A DNA stretch of 64,000 nucleotides from Falsiruegeria litorea R37 (lineage in GTDB: Bacteria > Pseudomonadota > Alphaproteobacteria > Rhodobacterales > Rhodobacteraceae): NCBI RefSeq assembly GCF_900172225.1, contig NZ_FWFO01000002.1, positions 124,001-188,000 of the forward strand, in the 5' to 3' direction. Both the position numbers and the translations under genes were made by a program. Position 1 is the first letter of the stretch. The number at the start of each line of letters is the position of its first letter. Under the pieces are notes generated by a model. The model had not been told where the DNA came from. It ran no database searches and saw nothing but the letters and a program-made list of their open reading frames with translations. Below are positions 1-11,378 of the stretch, piece after piece.

Positions 1-1
1 G

Positions 2-640
2 TTTGCGCGCGCGACGCTCACCGTCAAACTGGTGATGGTGATCCTGATGGTGGCGTCATTCTGGGCGTGGTCCATTATCATCCAAAAACTGATCATGTAT
101 CGGGCGGCCCGGCGCGAGGCGGATGTCTTTGATCAGGCATTCTGGTCGGGTGATCCGCTGGACGCGCTGTTCGAACAGATCGGGCCAGAGCCCAAGGGCA
201 GCTCGCAAAAGATCTTTGCTGCGGGCATGATCGAATGGCGCCGCTCGCATCGCACGGATGGGGGACTGATCGCGGGTGCGCAGGCGCGCATCGACCGGTC
301 GATGGACGTGGCCATCAACAAAGAGGCTGAAGCTCTGCAAAAAGGCCTGCCGGTGCTGGCCACCGTGGGCTCGACCGCGCCGTTCATCGGCCTTTTCGGC
401 ACCGTCTGGGGCATCATGAACGCGTTCATCGAGATTGCGGAACAGCAAAACACCAACCTGGCCGTTGTGGCCCCTGGCATTGCCGAGGCTTTGCTCGCGA
501 CGGGCCTGGGCCTGCTTGCGGCGATCCCGGCGGTAATCTTTTACAACAAACTCAGCGCAGACAGCGACCGCATCGTGGCAGGGTACGAGGCCTTTGCCGA
601 CGAGTTTGCGACCATCCTGTCGCGTCAGCTGGACAGCTGA
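2..640 (+). CDS. tolQ: TolQ, proton channel subunit of the Tol-Pal system (5' end cut by window)
   Basis: Inner-membrane MotA/TolQ/ExbB-family protein that with TolR uses the proton gradient to energise TolA during outer-membrane constriction. The reading frame is open from base 2, so the true start and the first periplasmic residues lie outside the window; 212 residues remain. A first membrane helix lies at the start (VILMVASFWAWSIIIQKL), a large cytoplasmic loop follows, and the typical TolQ/ExbB pair of helices comes late (VLATVGSTAPFIGLFGTVWG and ALLATGLGLLAAIPAVIFYN). The stop is 3 nt before tolR, so the two are co-translated. The family call is firm, supported by the following tolR-tolA-tolB-pal order. 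Confidence 0.95.
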   Translation, partial: FARATLTVKLVMVILMVASFWAWSIIIQKLIMYRAARREADVFDQAFWSGDPLDALFEQIGPEPKGSSQKIFAAGMIEWRRSHRTDGGLIAGAQARIDRSMDVAINKEAEALQKGLPVLATVGSTAPFIGLFGTVWGIMNAFIEIAEQQNTNLAVVAPGIAEALLATGLGLLAAIPAVIFYNKLSADSDRIVAGYEAFADEFATILSRQLDS

Positions 641-643
641 ATC

Positions 644-1120
644 ATGGGCGCGGGTGTACAGCAACCAGCCGAGGCCAGTGGGCGGCGGCGTGGGCGCAGA
701 CGCGGTCGCGCGCGTCCCATGGCCGAAATCAACGTGACGCCCTTTGTCGATGTCATGCTCGTGCTTCTGATCATTTTCATGGTGGCCGCTCCCCTGCTGA
801 CGGTGGGGGTCCCGGTGGAACTGCCCAAAACCGCTGCAGGCGCCTTGCCCTCAGAAAGCGAAGAGCCGCTGACCGTGACCATCACCGCCGAGGGCGCGGT
901 TGAAATCCAGACAACAGGCGTGGCCCGGAATGAGCTGGTGCCCAAGCTGCGCGCCATTGCCGCTGAGCGGTCCAGCGATCAGGTGTTTTTACGCGCCGAC
1001 GGGGCCGTGCCTTATGCGTTGGTGATGCAGGTCATGGGCGCGCTCAACGCGGGTGGGTTTTCCAATGTGGGCCTTGTGACCGACACTGGCGGGCCCACGT
1101 TTGACGAAGGCGGAGAGTGA
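644..1120 (+). CDS. tolR: TolR, ExbD/TolR-family proton channel partner
   Basis: 158 residues, the usual size. An Arg-rich cytoplasmic N-terminus (about residues 13-25) precedes the family signature EINVTPFVDVMLVLLIIF at residues 28-45, which is the single membrane helix. Asp36 is the conserved proton-carrying acid. The rest is the periplasmic dimerisation domain, which contacts TolQ/TolA and peptidoglycan. Starts 3 nt after tolQ. Its stop lies in the same frame as tolA only 9 nt upstream of the tolA start, so the genes form one tight operon. Confidence 0.95.
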   Translation: MGAGVQQPAEASGRRRGRRRGRARPMAEINVTPFVDVMLVLLIIFMVAAPLLTVGVPVELPKTAAGALPSESEEPLTVTITAEGAVEIQTTGVARNELVPKLRAIAAERSSDQVFLRADGAVPYALVMQVMGALNAGGFSNVGLVTDTGGPTFDEGGE

Positions 1121-1129
1121 GGCAGCGGT

Positions 1130-2212
1130 TTGCAGACCGGCACCAAGATCTCGGCAGTTGTCCATGTGACGTTGGTCGGATGGGCATTTCTCGGCGGAGC
1201 CTTCCGGTCCGAGCCCTTGCCGTTTGACGTGCAGGACGTCTCGGTGATTTCCGCCGAGGACTTTGCGGCCCTCAGCGCGCCGGTGCAGACGCCCGAGGTG
1301 GCGCAGCAGCCCGATGCCTTGCAACAACCCGAAACGCCCGAGGTTGAGGTGGCCGTGCCCGAAGCACCACAGCCTGAGCCGGAACAACAACAACCGGACC
1401 CGGTAGTCGAGCCTTTGCCGGAACCCGTGCCCGATCCAGTGGTCGAGGCGCCTGATCCGCAAGTAAGCGAAGACACGGCTGTTCTGGTGCAGCCGGATCC
1501 GGAACCGACGATCGACTTGGCCCCGCCCGGCGCGCGCCCCAAGCCGCGCCCCGTCGAACGCGTGGCCCCGCAACCGGTCGCGCCGCCTCCGCCTGACGCG
1601 ACGCCTGACGAGGTGGAAATTCCACCCGTCGTGGCCGAGGAAGGGGCAGAGGAACCACAACCCGAACAGGAACAGACCGCCCCCGAAGAGGCCACGGATC
1701 AGATCGTGACCGAGGCCGAGGAAAGCGATGAACTGGCCCCGTTGCGCTCGCCGCGTCCGCCTGCGCGTCGCCCGTCGCCGCCTGCGCAGACGGCTGAGCA
1801 GCCGACGCCGCAACCGGCCTCTCCCAGCGGAGTGCAGGATGCGTTGGCCGAAGCGCTGGCAGGCAGCCAAGAGGACATCCCGCTTGGACCGCCGCTGACC
1901 AGCGGTGAAAAGGATGGGCTGCGTTTGGCGGTTTCTCGCTGTTGGAACGTGGGCGCCTTGTCGTCCGAGGCATTGCAGACCACCGTCATTGTCGCCTTTT
2001 CCATGCAGAGGGATGGCAAACCGGACGCGGGCTCGATCCGCATGTTGGACAGCTCGGGCGGCTCTGCGTCCTCGGCGCAACAGGCGTATCAGGCGGCACG
2101 ACGTGCTATTATCCGATGTGGCGCAAAAGGCTATGATCTACCGGCCGAGAAATACGGCCAGTGGCGTGACATCGAAGTGACATTCAATCCCGAGAGGATG
2201 CGGATCAAATGA
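1130..2212 (+). CDS. tolA: TolA-like protein, envelope-spanning link of the Tol system (TTG start)
   Basis: 360 residues. One N-terminal membrane helix (about residues 7-25) anchors it to TolQR. A long Pro/Glu/Gln-rich low-complexity stalk (about 45-240) crosses the periplasm in place of the Ala/Lys helix of E. coli TolA. A small C-terminal domain (from about residue 255, containing a CWNVG motif) would bind TolB/Pal. The frame follows tolR after an in-frame stop, and no ATG lies between that stop and the helix, so TTG at 1130 is the most likely start. Overlaps tolB by 4 nt (ATGA). The sequence is divergent; the identity rests mainly on architecture and operon position. Confidence 0.88.
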   Translation: MQTGTKISAVVHVTLVGWAFLGGAFRSEPLPFDVQDVSVISAEDFAALSAPVQTPEVAQQPDALQQPETPEVEVAVPEAPQPEPEQQQPDPVVEPLPEPVPDPVVEAPDPQVSEDTAVLVQPDPEPTIDLAPPGARPKPRPVERVAPQPVAPPPPDATPDEVEIPPVVAEEGAEEPQPEQEQTAPEEATDQIVTEAEESDELAPLRSPRPPARRPSPPAQTAEQPTPQPASPSGVQDALAEALAGSQEDIPLGPPLTSGEKDGLRLAVSRCWNVGALSSEALQTTVIVAFSMQRDGKPDAGSIRMLDSSGGSASSAQQAYQAARRAIIRCGAKGYDLPAEKYGQWRDIEVTFNPERMRIK

Positions 2213-3528
2213 TGAAGTTTTTGGTAAGCCTGTTTCTGGGCCTTTCACTGATGGTCACAACGGCCCATGCGCAGAGCCAGCCGCTGCGGATCGAAATCAC
2301 CGAAGGTGTGATCGAACCGCTGCCCTTTGCGGTGCCGAACTTTGTCCCCGACAGCGGGGCTGCTGCCGAGCTTGCAGGTCAACTGGCGCGCGTCGTGGCG
2401 GCGGATCTGTCTGGTACGGGCCTGTTCCGCGAAGTGCCCGCCAGCGCCTATATCAGCCAGGTCACGGGCTTTGATGACCCCATCAAATTCGCTGATTGGA
2501 AAGCGATCAATGCGCAGGCTTTGGTCACCGGCGCTGTCAATGTCCAGGGCAATCGCGTCACAGTGCGGTTCAGGGTCTGGGACGTGTTTTCGGACAAAGA
2601 GATCGAGCCGGGCATGCAGTTCTCGGGAACCAAGGATGGTTGGCGCCGCATGGCGCACAAGGTGGCCGATGCGGTTTACAGCCGGATCACGGGCGAGAGC
2701 GGCTATTTCGACAGCCGCGTCGTTTATGTGTCCGAAAGCGGCCCCAAGAACCAACGTCGCAAGCGCCTGGCGATCATGGATTATGACGGTTACAACGTTC
2801 AGTACCTGACTGACAGCTCGGCCATCGTGCTGGCGCCACGCTTCTCGCCCACTGGCGACCGGGTGCTTTATACCAGTTACGAAAGCGGCTTTCCCCGCAT
2901 CCATGTGCTGGACGTGGGGCAGGTAAAGCGTCGCGTTCTGGAAAGCGCCGAAGGCACGATGAGCTTTGCGCCGCGCTTTTCGCCGGATGGCCAGACAGTG
3001 GTCTATTCGCTCAGCCAGGGTGGAAACACCGACCTTTACACAATGAACATCGCCTCGGGGCAGGCACAGCGGCTGACCAGCACGCCCTCGATCGAGACGG
3101 CACCCAGCTATTCCCCCGATGGCCAGCAGATCGTCTTTGAAAGCGACCGCTCAGGTACGCCGCAGCTGTATGTGATGTCGGCCAGTGGCGGAGAGGCCAA
3201 ACGCATCAGCTTTGGCCAGGGCCGCTATGGCACGCCGGTCTGGTCCCCGCGCGGTGATCTGATTGCGTTCACCAAACAAAACAAGGGCCGCTTCCACATC
3301 GGCGTCATGCGCACCGACGGCAGCGAAGAGCGCTTGCTGACGGCCTCTTTCCTGGATGAGGGGCCAACCTGGTCGCCCAACGGTCGTGTGATCATGTTCA
3401 CGCGGGAAACTCGAGGCGAAAACGGGCGCTCGTCTCTTTATACTGTGGACATCTCGGGCCGGAACCTGCGCCCGGTGCGCACACCTGACGGAGGCAGCGA
3501 CCCGGCGTGGTCGCCGCTGCAGAAATGA
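2209..3528 (+). CDS. tolB: TolB, periplasmic beta-propeller of Tol-Pal
   Basis: 439 residues with a signal peptide ending near AHA (about residue 21), an N-terminal TolB domain (about 22-165) and a C-terminal beta-propeller built from PD40 repeats with the recurring core FSPxGxxVxY (for example [39 protein letters not shown]). TolB binds Pal and the TolA C-terminus in the periplasm. The start overlaps the tolA stop as ATGA; a second ATG follows directly and either could be used. A long hairpin separates it from pal. Confidence 0.97.
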   Translation: MMKFLVSLFLGLSLMVTTAHAQSQPLRIEITEGVIEPLPFAVPNFVPDSGAAAELAGQLARVVAADLSGTGLFREVPASAYISQVTGFDDPIKFADWKAINAQALVTGAVNVQGNRVTVRFRVWDVFSDKEIEPGMQFSGTKDGWRRMAHKVADAVYSRITGESGYFDSRVVYVSESGPKNQRRKRLAIMDYDGYNVQYLTDSSAIVLAPRFSPTGDRVLYTSYESGFPRIHVLDVGQVKRRVLESAEGTMSFAPRFSPDGQTVVYSLSQGGNTDLYTMNIASGQAQRLTSTPSIETAPSYSPDGQQIVFESDRSGTPQLYVMSASGGEAKRISFGQGRYGTPVWSPRGDLIAFTKQNKGRFHIGVMRTDGSEERLLTASFLDEGPTWSPNGRVIMFTRETRGENGRSSLYTVDISGRNLRPVRTPDGGSDPAWSPLQK

Positions 3529-3537
3529 CAAGCACTT

Positions 3538-3581
3538 TATCACAGTTCCCCTTGCGTTCCCTTGGCTTGGGGGCTGTGATA
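3538..3581. other. Long imperfect hairpin between tolB and pal
   Basis: Perfect 8-bp outer arms TATCACAG (3538-3545) and CTGTGATA (3574-3581) enclose an inner CCCC/GGGG pairing (3548-3551 with 3570-3573). There is no U-run, so it is not a normal terminator. It could stabilise the upstream message or let pal be expressed more strongly than tolB; that role is inferred only from position. Confidence 0.5.
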
Positions 3582-3622
3582 CGAAAAGATCAACAACAAG
3601 CGACACACGCGGGACAATTGAC

Positions 3623-4123
3623 ATGAACCTTTTGAGCAAGATTTCGATGGCGGTGGCGCTTGTGGCCATGGCTGCCTGTACGAACAATTCGGCGCTGGAT
3701 GACGCCAATTCGGTCAACCTGGGGGATGCCGCAGCCGGATCGGCAGCGGATCCCAGCTCTCCGGCCTACTTCCAGCAGGCGGTTGGTGACCGCGTGTTGT
3801 TCGAGGTCGACCAGTCGACCCTAAACGACGCGGCACGCGCCACATTGCAGGCCCAGGCGGAATGGCTGCTGCAGAACACGGATTTCGCGGCCACCATCGA
3901 AGGTCATGCTGACGAGCAGGGCACCCGCGAATACAACCTGGCGCTTGGCGCACGCCGCGCCAATGCAGCGCGCGAGTTCCTGATTTCGCGCGGGGTGGCG
4001 GGAACGCGCCTCAAGGTGGTGAGCTACGGCAAGGAACGCCCGATCGAAATTTGCAGCGAAGAGGCATGTTATGCCAACAACCGTCGCGCGGTCACCGTGC
4101 TGGCCGGTGGATTGACGGGGTAA
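3623..4123 (+). CDS. pal: Pal, peptidoglycan-associated outer-membrane lipoprotein
   Basis: 166 residues. The signal peptide ends in a lipobox (AMAAC, lipidated Cys19). An OmpA C-terminal peptidoglycan-binding domain occupies about residues 55-160, with the signature GHADEQGTREYNLALGARRA. It anchors the outer membrane to the cell wall and exchanges between TolB and peptidoglycan. Separated from tolB by 94 nt carrying a hairpin and probably its own promoter; cpoB begins 4 nt after its stop. Confidence 0.96.
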   Translation: MNLLSKISMAVALVAMAACTNNSALDDANSVNLGDAAAGSAADPSSPAYFQQAVGDRVLFEVDQSTLNDAARATLQAQAEWLLQNTDFAATIEGHADEQGTREYNLALGARRANAAREFLISRGVAGTRLKVVSYGKERPIEICSEEACYANNRRAVTVLAGGLTG

Positions 4124-4127
4124 GATC

Positions 4128-4949
4128 ATGCGTGTTCGAGGCTTGATTTTGGCAGCGGTTGTGGGACTGACCGCAGGTATGGCCTACGCGCAGGACGCGC
4201 AGACATTGGCTGATATCCGGCAGGAGCTGACGATTCTGCATGTGGAAATTCAGCGCCTCAAGCGCGAACTGTCGACAACCGGCGCGTCGACAACAACCCA
4301 GGCCAGCGGCTCGGTGCTGGAACGTGTGGACACGATCGAGGCCAGCTTGCAACGCCTGACGCGTCAGACCGAGCAGATGAACCAGCGCATCGACCGCATT
4401 GTGGCCGACGGCACCAACCGTATTGGCGATCTAGAGTTCCGGCTGGTCGAGCTTGAGGGTGGGGATGTTTCCACCTTGGGCGAAACCACCACTTTGGGTG
4501 GTGATACCGCGAGCCCACCCTTTGCCCCTGGCATTGAGGACGCGCGGCCCGATGACACCGAATTGGCCGTGGGTGAAAAGGCCGAGTTTGACACTGCCAA
4601 GGCGGCGCTGGATGCGGGTGATTACCGCAAGGCCGCCGATCTTTTGGCCAACTTTGATGCCTCATACCCCGGCAGCCCCCTGGGGCCAGAGGCGCATCTG
4701 AACCGCGGCAAGGCGCTTGATGGTCTGGGCGACACCCGTGAGGCGGCGCGCGCTTATCTGGCCAGTTTCACCAACAACTCAACTGGTCCTGTTGCCCCTG
4801 ATGCGCTCTATGAATTGGGCGCTGCCTTGGGGCGTCTGGGGCAAGTCGATCAGGCCTGTGTAACCTTGGCCGAGGTCCGCGTCCGCTTTCCGGCCGCCAC
4901 GGCCGTCAGCAACGCGCAGCAGGAAATGACCTCTTTGGGGTGCTCTTGA
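4128..4949 (+). CDS. cpoB: CpoB (YbgF), Tol-associated periplasmic coordinator
   Basis: 273 residues. A signal peptide (cleavage near AYAQ, about residue 20) is followed by a coiled-coil trimerisation segment rich in heptads (about 24-105), a Thr/Gly-rich linker and C-terminal TPR repeats (about 145-273). In E. coli CpoB links Tol function to peptidoglycan synthesis at the septum. Its position directly after pal is the standard context. The stop overlaps the tilS start. Confidence 0.93.
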   Translation: MRVRGLILAAVVGLTAGMAYAQDAQTLADIRQELTILHVEIQRLKRELSTTGASTTTQASGSVLERVDTIEASLQRLTRQTEQMNQRIDRIVADGTNRIGDLEFRLVELEGGDVSTLGETTTLGGDTASPPFAPGIEDARPDDTELAVGEKAEFDTAKAALDAGDYRKAADLLANFDASYPGSPLGPEAHLNRGKALDGLGDTREAARAYLASFTNNSTGPVAPDALYELGAALGRLGQVDQACVTLAEVRVRFPAATAVSNAQQEMTSLGCS

Positions 4950-6199
4950 GCCCGCCTGAAGACGACCTTCTGAGCACGCTGAATACCTGTTTGAGCGCGC
5001 ATGGTCTGGATCATGTGGCCGTCGCAGTGTCGGGGGGCGGTGATTCCGTCGCCCTTTTGCATCTGGCAAGCCGTTTGGCCGCGGCTCAGAACGTTCAGGT
5101 TCAGGCCGTCACCGTGGATCATGGTCTGCGTTCCGAGGCCGCTGATGAGGCCCGTCAGGTCGCGCAGCGGGCCACCGACTGGGGGCTCAAACACACCACG
5201 CTGAACTGGGCCGGATGGACCGGTGCCGGGAACCTGCAGGCCGAGGCGCGCAGGGCCCGTTATGCGCTGATGGCAGATTGGGCCAGGGGGCACGGTGTGC
5301 AGGCTGTGTTGCTGGCGCATACGGCAGATGATCAAGCTGAAACGGTTCTGATGGGCTTGGCCCGTGCCTCGGGCGTTGATGGTCTGTCTGCCATGCCCGA
5401 GATGCGAGAGGTCAACGGCTCCTGCTTGCTGCGACCCTTGTTGCGCCACAGTCGGCAAGAGCTGCGTGCCTATCTTGAGGCACATGGGGTGGGCTGGATC
5501 GAAGACCCATCGAATCAGGACATCCGGTTCGAGCGAATTCGCATGCGTCAGGCCAAGTCCGCTTTGGATGAATTGGGGCTCTCCGCCCCGGCATTGTCCC
5601 AAGTTGCACAAAATATGGCCCAGGCACAGGCGGCGTTGGATTTTCACACGCAGGCCAGCGCGCGCGCAATCTGTCAGCTTGATGCCGGTGATGTGTTGAT
5701 CACGCTGGATAGCTTTGCCGCCCTGCCGCAAGAAACCGCGCGGCGGTTGCTTTTGGGGGCTGTGGCCTGGGTGAATGGCGGCAGCGAGCGCCCCCGGCGA
5801 CAACCCACCCTGATGACCTTGACTGCAGCGCAGCAGGGTCGCCCTGCGCAGCTAGGTGGCTGCCGTATTGTCAAACAACGCAATCGGATGCGGGTTTGTC
5901 GCGAGCATCATGCGGTGCGCGATTTACGTACCCAGCCAGGAGAATTGTGGGACAACAGATGGCGATTGAGCGGCCCAGATGAAGATGGTGTCACCATTGC
6001 GGCCCTCGGTGAACAGGGCGTGTTGCAATGCCCCAATTGGCGCGAGACCGGGCGTCCACATGTTGCCATGCTGGCCGCGCCTGCGGTCTGGCGCGGGTCG
6101 GATCTGGTGGCCGCGCCGCTGGCAGGGATGGCGAATGGATGGCGTTTTGAGGGGCCGATGGATGAAGAAGAGTTCTTCGAGACTCTTTTATCTCATTGA
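4940..6199 (+). CDS. tilS: tRNA(Ile)-lysidine synthase
   Basis: 419 residues. Converts C34 of the CAU-anticodon tRNA-Ile to lysidine using ATP and lysine. The N-type PP-loop SGGGDS is at residues 31-36, and the family segments TVDHGLRSEA and AHTADDQAETVLMGLARASG follow. The C-terminal region is divergent, as is common in alphaproteobacteria. The likely start is GTG at 4940, overlapping the cpoB stop by 10 nt; TTG at 4946 is possible. Placement between cpoB and ftsH is common in this group. Confidence 0.93.
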   Translation: MLLSPPEDDLLSTLNTCLSAHGLDHVAVAVSGGGDSVALLHLASRLAAAQNVQVQAVTVDHGLRSEAADEARQVAQRATDWGLKHTTLNWAGWTGAGNLQAEARRARYALMADWARGHGVQAVLLAHTADDQAETVLMGLARASGVDGLSAMPEMREVNGSCLLRPLLRHSRQELRAYLEAHGVGWIEDPSNQDIRFERIRMRQAKSALDELGLSAPALSQVAQNMAQAQAALDFHTQASARAICQLDAGDVLITLDSFAALPQETARRLLLGAVAWVNGGSERPRRQPTLMTLTAAQQGRPAQLGGCRIVKQRNRMRVCREHHAVRDLRTQPGELWDNRWRLSGPDEDGVTIAALGEQGVLQCPNWRETGRPHVAMLAAPAVWRGSDLVAAPLAGMANGWRFEGPMDEEEFFETLLSH

Positions 6200-6274
6200 A
6201 CCTGCCTCAATCCTCTCTATTTTAGTGGTCTGATCGGCTAACCCTCCAAAAGCCGAAGATTTGGGAGATTTGCC

Positions 6275-8191
<1,917 letters not shown>

Positions 8192-8210
8192 TCTGACGAG
8201 ATTGAGAAAA

Positions 8211-8238
8211 GCCCCGGAAGTTTTTCCGGGGCTTTTTT
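8211..8238 (+). terminator. Rho-independent terminator after ftsH
   Basis: A perfect 9-bp stem (GCCCCGGAA at 8211-8219, TTCCGGGGC at 8224-8232), a 4-nt loop and six T residues. It lies 19 nt after the ftsH stop and probably ends the tol-pal-cpoB-tilS-ftsH transcription unit. Confidence 0.93.
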
Positions 8239-8540
8239 GTTGGCCAGGGGCACTCCCGCGTCCGCGCTGATCTCGGCTGAGCCGAAATCGCTGGCGGCCT
8301 TGGGCCGGGCGCCTCGCCTAACGGCTCGGCGCGGTCCCGCACGGGGCTAGAATTTCGCGAGAACGCGATCCAAGGCATGCCCTGCCCAGCAAAGCGAGGC
8401 CCGGCCCAACGGGAGACGGTGTTTCGCCAGAAGCACCGTCGACGGGCGGGAGCGCCTCGTTTTTCTGGATCGCACTGGGATTTGCCGTATGGTGTCCCCA
8501 ATCACTCGTTACGTTCGAATACAGGCTGGGGAGGCACGGG
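8239..8540. other. 302-bp GC-rich structured intergenic region
   Basis: No convincing gene. It contains several inverted sequences, including GACGGTG (8415-8421) with CACCGTC (8434-8440) and a run of GGC/GCC-rich arms around 8290-8345. The open frames here have no family features. It could be a degenerate intergenic repeat or a long 5' leader of the MOSC gene. A GGGAGGCACGGG stretch just before 8541 supplies the ribosome-binding site. Confidence 0.4.
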
Positions 8541-9116
8541 ATGCCGGTGCTCAAGGAAACGCATTATTCAGGGGAAATCGTTTGGCTGGGGCATGTACCG
8601 TCTGGTGGGACGCTCAAGGCAGACGCGACCGACCATTTGACCCTTGGGTTTGCAGGTGTTCCGGGTGAACGGCACGAGGGGGCGAACCGCGCCTCTTGCG
8701 TGCGGGTGCGCAATCTTTATGCCGAGGGCACCGAAATACGGAATGTTCGCCAACTGACAATCCTGTCTCAGGAAGAGCTGGATGCTGTTGCTGGCGATAT
8801 GGGATTGGAGGCGCTCGATCCTGCCCTTTTGGGGGCCACGGTTGTCGTAAAAGGTATCCCCGATTTCACCTTTGTCCCGCCTGCCAGTCGCCTTCAAGGC
8901 CCATCTGGGGTGACGCTGACCGTGGACATGGAAAACCGTCCCTGCGTGTTGCCCGGGCGCGAGATCGAGGCGACATCGCCTGGCTATGGCGCGTCCTTCA
9001 AACCAGCGGCAAAGAATCGCCGTGGCATTACCGCTTGGGTCGAACGCCCCGGAGGGCTGGCCGTTGGGGATCGGCTGCAACTTTTCATTCCCGATCAACG
9101 TGCCTGGGCGCCCTGA
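8541..9116 (+). CDS. MOSC-domain protein
   Basis: 191 residues. It matches the MOSC (molybdenum cofactor sulfurase C-terminal) family, including the invariant-cysteine region (CVRVRNLYAEGTEIRN and NRPCVLPGRE) and the usual short single-domain length. MOSC proteins are thought to bind sulfur or Mo cofactor, and some take part in detoxifying N-hydroxylated compounds; the specific substrate here is unknown. Stands alone between the ftsH terminator and fhs, with its own upstream region. Confidence 0.82.
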   Translation: MPVLKETHYSGEIVWLGHVPSGGTLKADATDHLTLGFAGVPGERHEGANRASCVRVRNLYAEGTEIRNVRQLTILSQEELDAVAGDMGLEALDPALLGATVVVKGIPDFTFVPPASRLQGPSGVTLTVDMENRPCVLPGREIEATSPGYGASFKPAAKNRRGITAWVERPGGLAVGDRLQLFIPDQRAWAP

Positions 9117-9242
9117 AAGTATCCCAAGGGATACCGCGTTTCCGATTTGAAACGTCTAACGGCCCCCAACGCCGTTTCGAAGCATGAAAATGTCGGAATC
9201 TATACCCTGTTTCGAAATGGTGGCGGTTATGGGTTGAACAGC

Positions 9243-9264
9243 GCCGAAGGGGCGACCCTTCGGC
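9243..9264. promoter_or_regulatory. Hairpin upstream of fhs
   Basis: A perfect 9-bp stem GCCGAAGGG (9243-9251) / CCCTTCGGC (9256-9264) with a GCGA tetraloop, which fits the stable GNRA class. It sits about 30 nt before the fhs start codon and has no U-run, so a leader or regulatory structure is more likely than a terminator. Confidence 0.5.
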
Positions 9265-9294
9265 ATTGGCCGACATGCTTCAAGGATCTTGCTG

Positions 9295-10971
9295 ATGAGC
9301 TACAAATCCGACATCGAAATCGCCCGCGAGGCGAACAAGAAACCCATTCAGGAAATTGGCGCCAAGATCGGCATTTCCTCGGATGATCTGCTGCCCTACG
9401 GCCACGACAAGGCCAAGGTGAGCCAGGACTTCATCAACTCTGTGCAGTCCAAAGAGGACGGCAAGCTGATCCTGGTGACCGCGATCAACCCGACGCCTGC
9501 GGGCGAAGGCAAGACCACCACCACCGTGGGTCTGGGCGATGGCCTGAACCGCATTGGCAAGAACGCGATGATCTGTATCCGCGAGGCGTCTTTGGGCCCG
9601 AACTTCGGCATGAAGGGCGGCGCTGCAGGGGGCGGTTACGCGCAAGTGGTGCCGATGGAGGAGATGAACCTCCACTTCACCGGCGACTTCCACGCCATCA
9701 CCAGCGCTCACTCACTGCTGAGCGCGATGATCGACAACCACATTTACTGGGGCAATGAGGCCGAGATCGACACCCGCCGCGTCGCATGGCGTCGCGTGGT
9801 CGACATGAACGACCGCGCTCTGCGCCAGATCACTGCCAGCTTGGGTGGTGTTTCCAACGGTTTCCCGCGTGAAGCAGGCTTTGACATCACCGTGGCCTCC
9901 GAGGTCATGGCGATCCTGTGCCTAGCGAACGACCTGAAGGACCTGGAAAAGCGTCTGGGCGACATCATCGTGGCCTACCGCCGCGACAAGACCCCTGTCT
10001 ACTGCCGCGACATCAAGGCCGAAGGCGCAATGACCGTCCTGCTCAAGGACGCGATGCAGCCGAACCTTGTGCAGACCCTGGAAAACAACCCGGCCTTTGT
10101 ACACGGCGGACCCTTCGCCAACATCGCGCACGGCTGTAACTCGGTCATCGCGACCAAGACCGCGCTGAAAGTGGCCGACTATGTGGTGACCGAGGCTGGC
10201 TTTGGTGCCGACCTGGGTGCCGAGAAGTTCATGAACATCAAGTGCCGCAAGGCAGGCATCGCACCGTCCGCGGTTGTGCTGGTTGCCACCGTGCGCGCGA
10301 TGAAGATGAACGGCGGCGTTGCCAAGGCCGATCTGGGCGCGGAAAACGTCGCAGCCGTGAACAACGGCTGTGCCAACCTTGGCCGCCACATCGAAAACCT
10401 CAAATCCTTCGGTGTGCCGGTTGTGGTCGCGATCAACCACTTTGTCACCGACACCGACGCCGAAGTTGATGCGGTCAAAGCCTATGCCGAGACCCATGGT
10501 GTCGAGGCGGTTCTGTCGCGTCACTGGGAGCTGGGTTCGGAAGGGTCCGCTCCGCTGGCCGAAAAGGTCGTGGAGATCGTCGAAAGCGGTACTGCCAACT
10601 TTGCGCCGATCTACCCCGACGACATGTCGTTGTTCGACAAGATCGACACAATCGCCAAGCGCATCTACCGCGCGGACGAGGTGCTGGCCGACAACAAGAT
10701 CCGCAACCAGCTGAAGGAATGGGAAGCGGCCGGATACGGCAACCTGCCGGTCTGCATGGCCAAGACGCAATATTCCTTCTCAACCGATCCGAGCTTGCGC
10801 GGCGCGCCCGTGGGCCATTCGGTTCCCGTGCGTGAGGTTCGCCTGTCTGCGGGTGCCGGCTTCATCGTTGCTGTCTGTGGCGAGATCATGACCATGCCCG
10901 GTCTGCCGCGCAAACCGGCCGCCGAAACCATCTGCCTCAATGACGCAGGTGAGATCGAGGGCTTGTTCTAA
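9295..10971 (+). CDS. fhs: Formate-tetrahydrofolate ligase
   Basis: 558 residues, the normal family length. Makes 10-formyl-THF from formate, ATP and THF. The ATP-binding loop [18 protein letters not shown] begins near residue 67. ATG at 9295 is preferred over the in-frame TTG at 9289 because AAGGA lies 8 nt upstream of it. First gene of an fhs - chorismate mutase - folD operon. With FolD it interconverts formate and methylene-THF, useful to Roseobacters that oxidise methyl groups; two demethylation genes occur further along this window. Confidence 0.98.
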   Translation: MSYKSDIEIAREANKKPIQEIGAKIGISSDDLLPYGHDKAKVSQDFINSVQSKEDGKLILVTAINPTPAGEGKTTTTVGLGDGLNRIGKNAMICIREASLGPNFGMKGGAAGGGYAQVVPMEEMNLHFTGDFHAITSAHSLLSAMIDNHIYWGNEAEIDTRRVAWRRVVDMNDRALRQITASLGGVSNGFPREAGFDITVASEVMAILCLANDLKDLEKRLGDIIVAYRRDKTPVYCRDIKAEGAMTVLLKDAMQPNLVQTLENNPAFVHGGPFANIAHGCNSVIATKTALKVADYVVTEAGFGADLGAEKFMNIKCRKAGIAPSAVVLVATVRAMKMNGGVAKADLGAENVAAVNNGCANLGRHIENLKSFGVPVVVAINHFVTDTDAEVDAVKAYAETHGVEAVLSRHWELGSEGSAPLAEKVVEIVESGTANFAPIYPDDMSLFDKIDTIAKRIYRADEVLADNKIRNQLKEWEAAGYGNLPVCMAKTQYSFSTDPSLRGAPVGHSVPVREVRLSAGAGFIVAVCGEIMTMPGLPRKPAAETICLNDAGEIEGLF

Positions 10972-10990
10972 GCTCTAAAATACGGTTTCT

Positions 10991-11014
10991 GCGGCCCGGA
11001 CCCCTCCGGGCCGC
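10991..11014. promoter_or_regulatory. Strong hairpin directly before the chorismate mutase ribosome-binding site
   Basis: A perfect 10-bp GC stem (10991-11000 with 11005-11014) and CCCC loop end immediately before AGGAG (11015-11019). There is no U-run. It may reduce read-through from fhs or affect translation of the downstream gene. Confidence 0.6.
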
Positions 11015-11027
11015 AGGAGTTAGTGAA

Positions 11028-11333
11028 ATGCCCTCTTTGACACCGCCAACCGATTGCGCCTCGATGCAGGCGCTGCGCGTCGAGATCGACAAGCTGGACC
11101 GACACCTGATCGACTTGTTGGTCACCCGTTCCGGATACATCGACCGCGCCGCCGAGCTGAAACCGGGCGAAGCCTTGCCCGCACGCATTCCGGCTCGTGT
11201 CGAAGAAGTGGTTCAGAACGTCCGCGCCACGGCCCGGGACAGGGGGATGGACCCCGACTTGGCTGAACAGCTGTGGCGCATTCTGATTGACTGGTCGATC
11301 GCACGCGAGGAACGTGTGATCGGCGTGGATTGA
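11028..11333 (+). CDS. Chorismate mutase, AroQ type
   Basis: 101 residues, the size of a stand-alone AroQ-class helical chorismate mutase (chorismate to prephenate). The N-terminal helix LRVEIDKLDRHLIDLLVTRS has the family pattern with the catalytic Arg, and a C-terminal segment (LWRILIDWSIAREER) follows. RBS AGGAG lies 8 nt before ATG. It could act in Phe/Tyr synthesis or, as a small CM-like protein, in salicylate-type chemistry; the first is more likely. Its location between fhs and folD is unexpected, though chorismate also feeds the p-aminobenzoate part of folate. Confidence 0.85.
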   Translation: MPSLTPPTDCASMQALRVEIDKLDRHLIDLLVTRSGYIDRAAELKPGEALPARIPARVEEVVQNVRATARDRGMDPDLAEQLWRILIDWSIAREERVIGVD

Positions 11334-11378
11334 CCGCCGCCCTTGCGGCAGGTGGGTTTTGAGCGAAGGGATCAAGAC

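Noticed and set aside
8377-8640. Plus-strand frame overlapping the MOSC gene start
   Set aside because: Arg-rich translation out of frame with the MOSC gene; its RBS and start are unconvincing.
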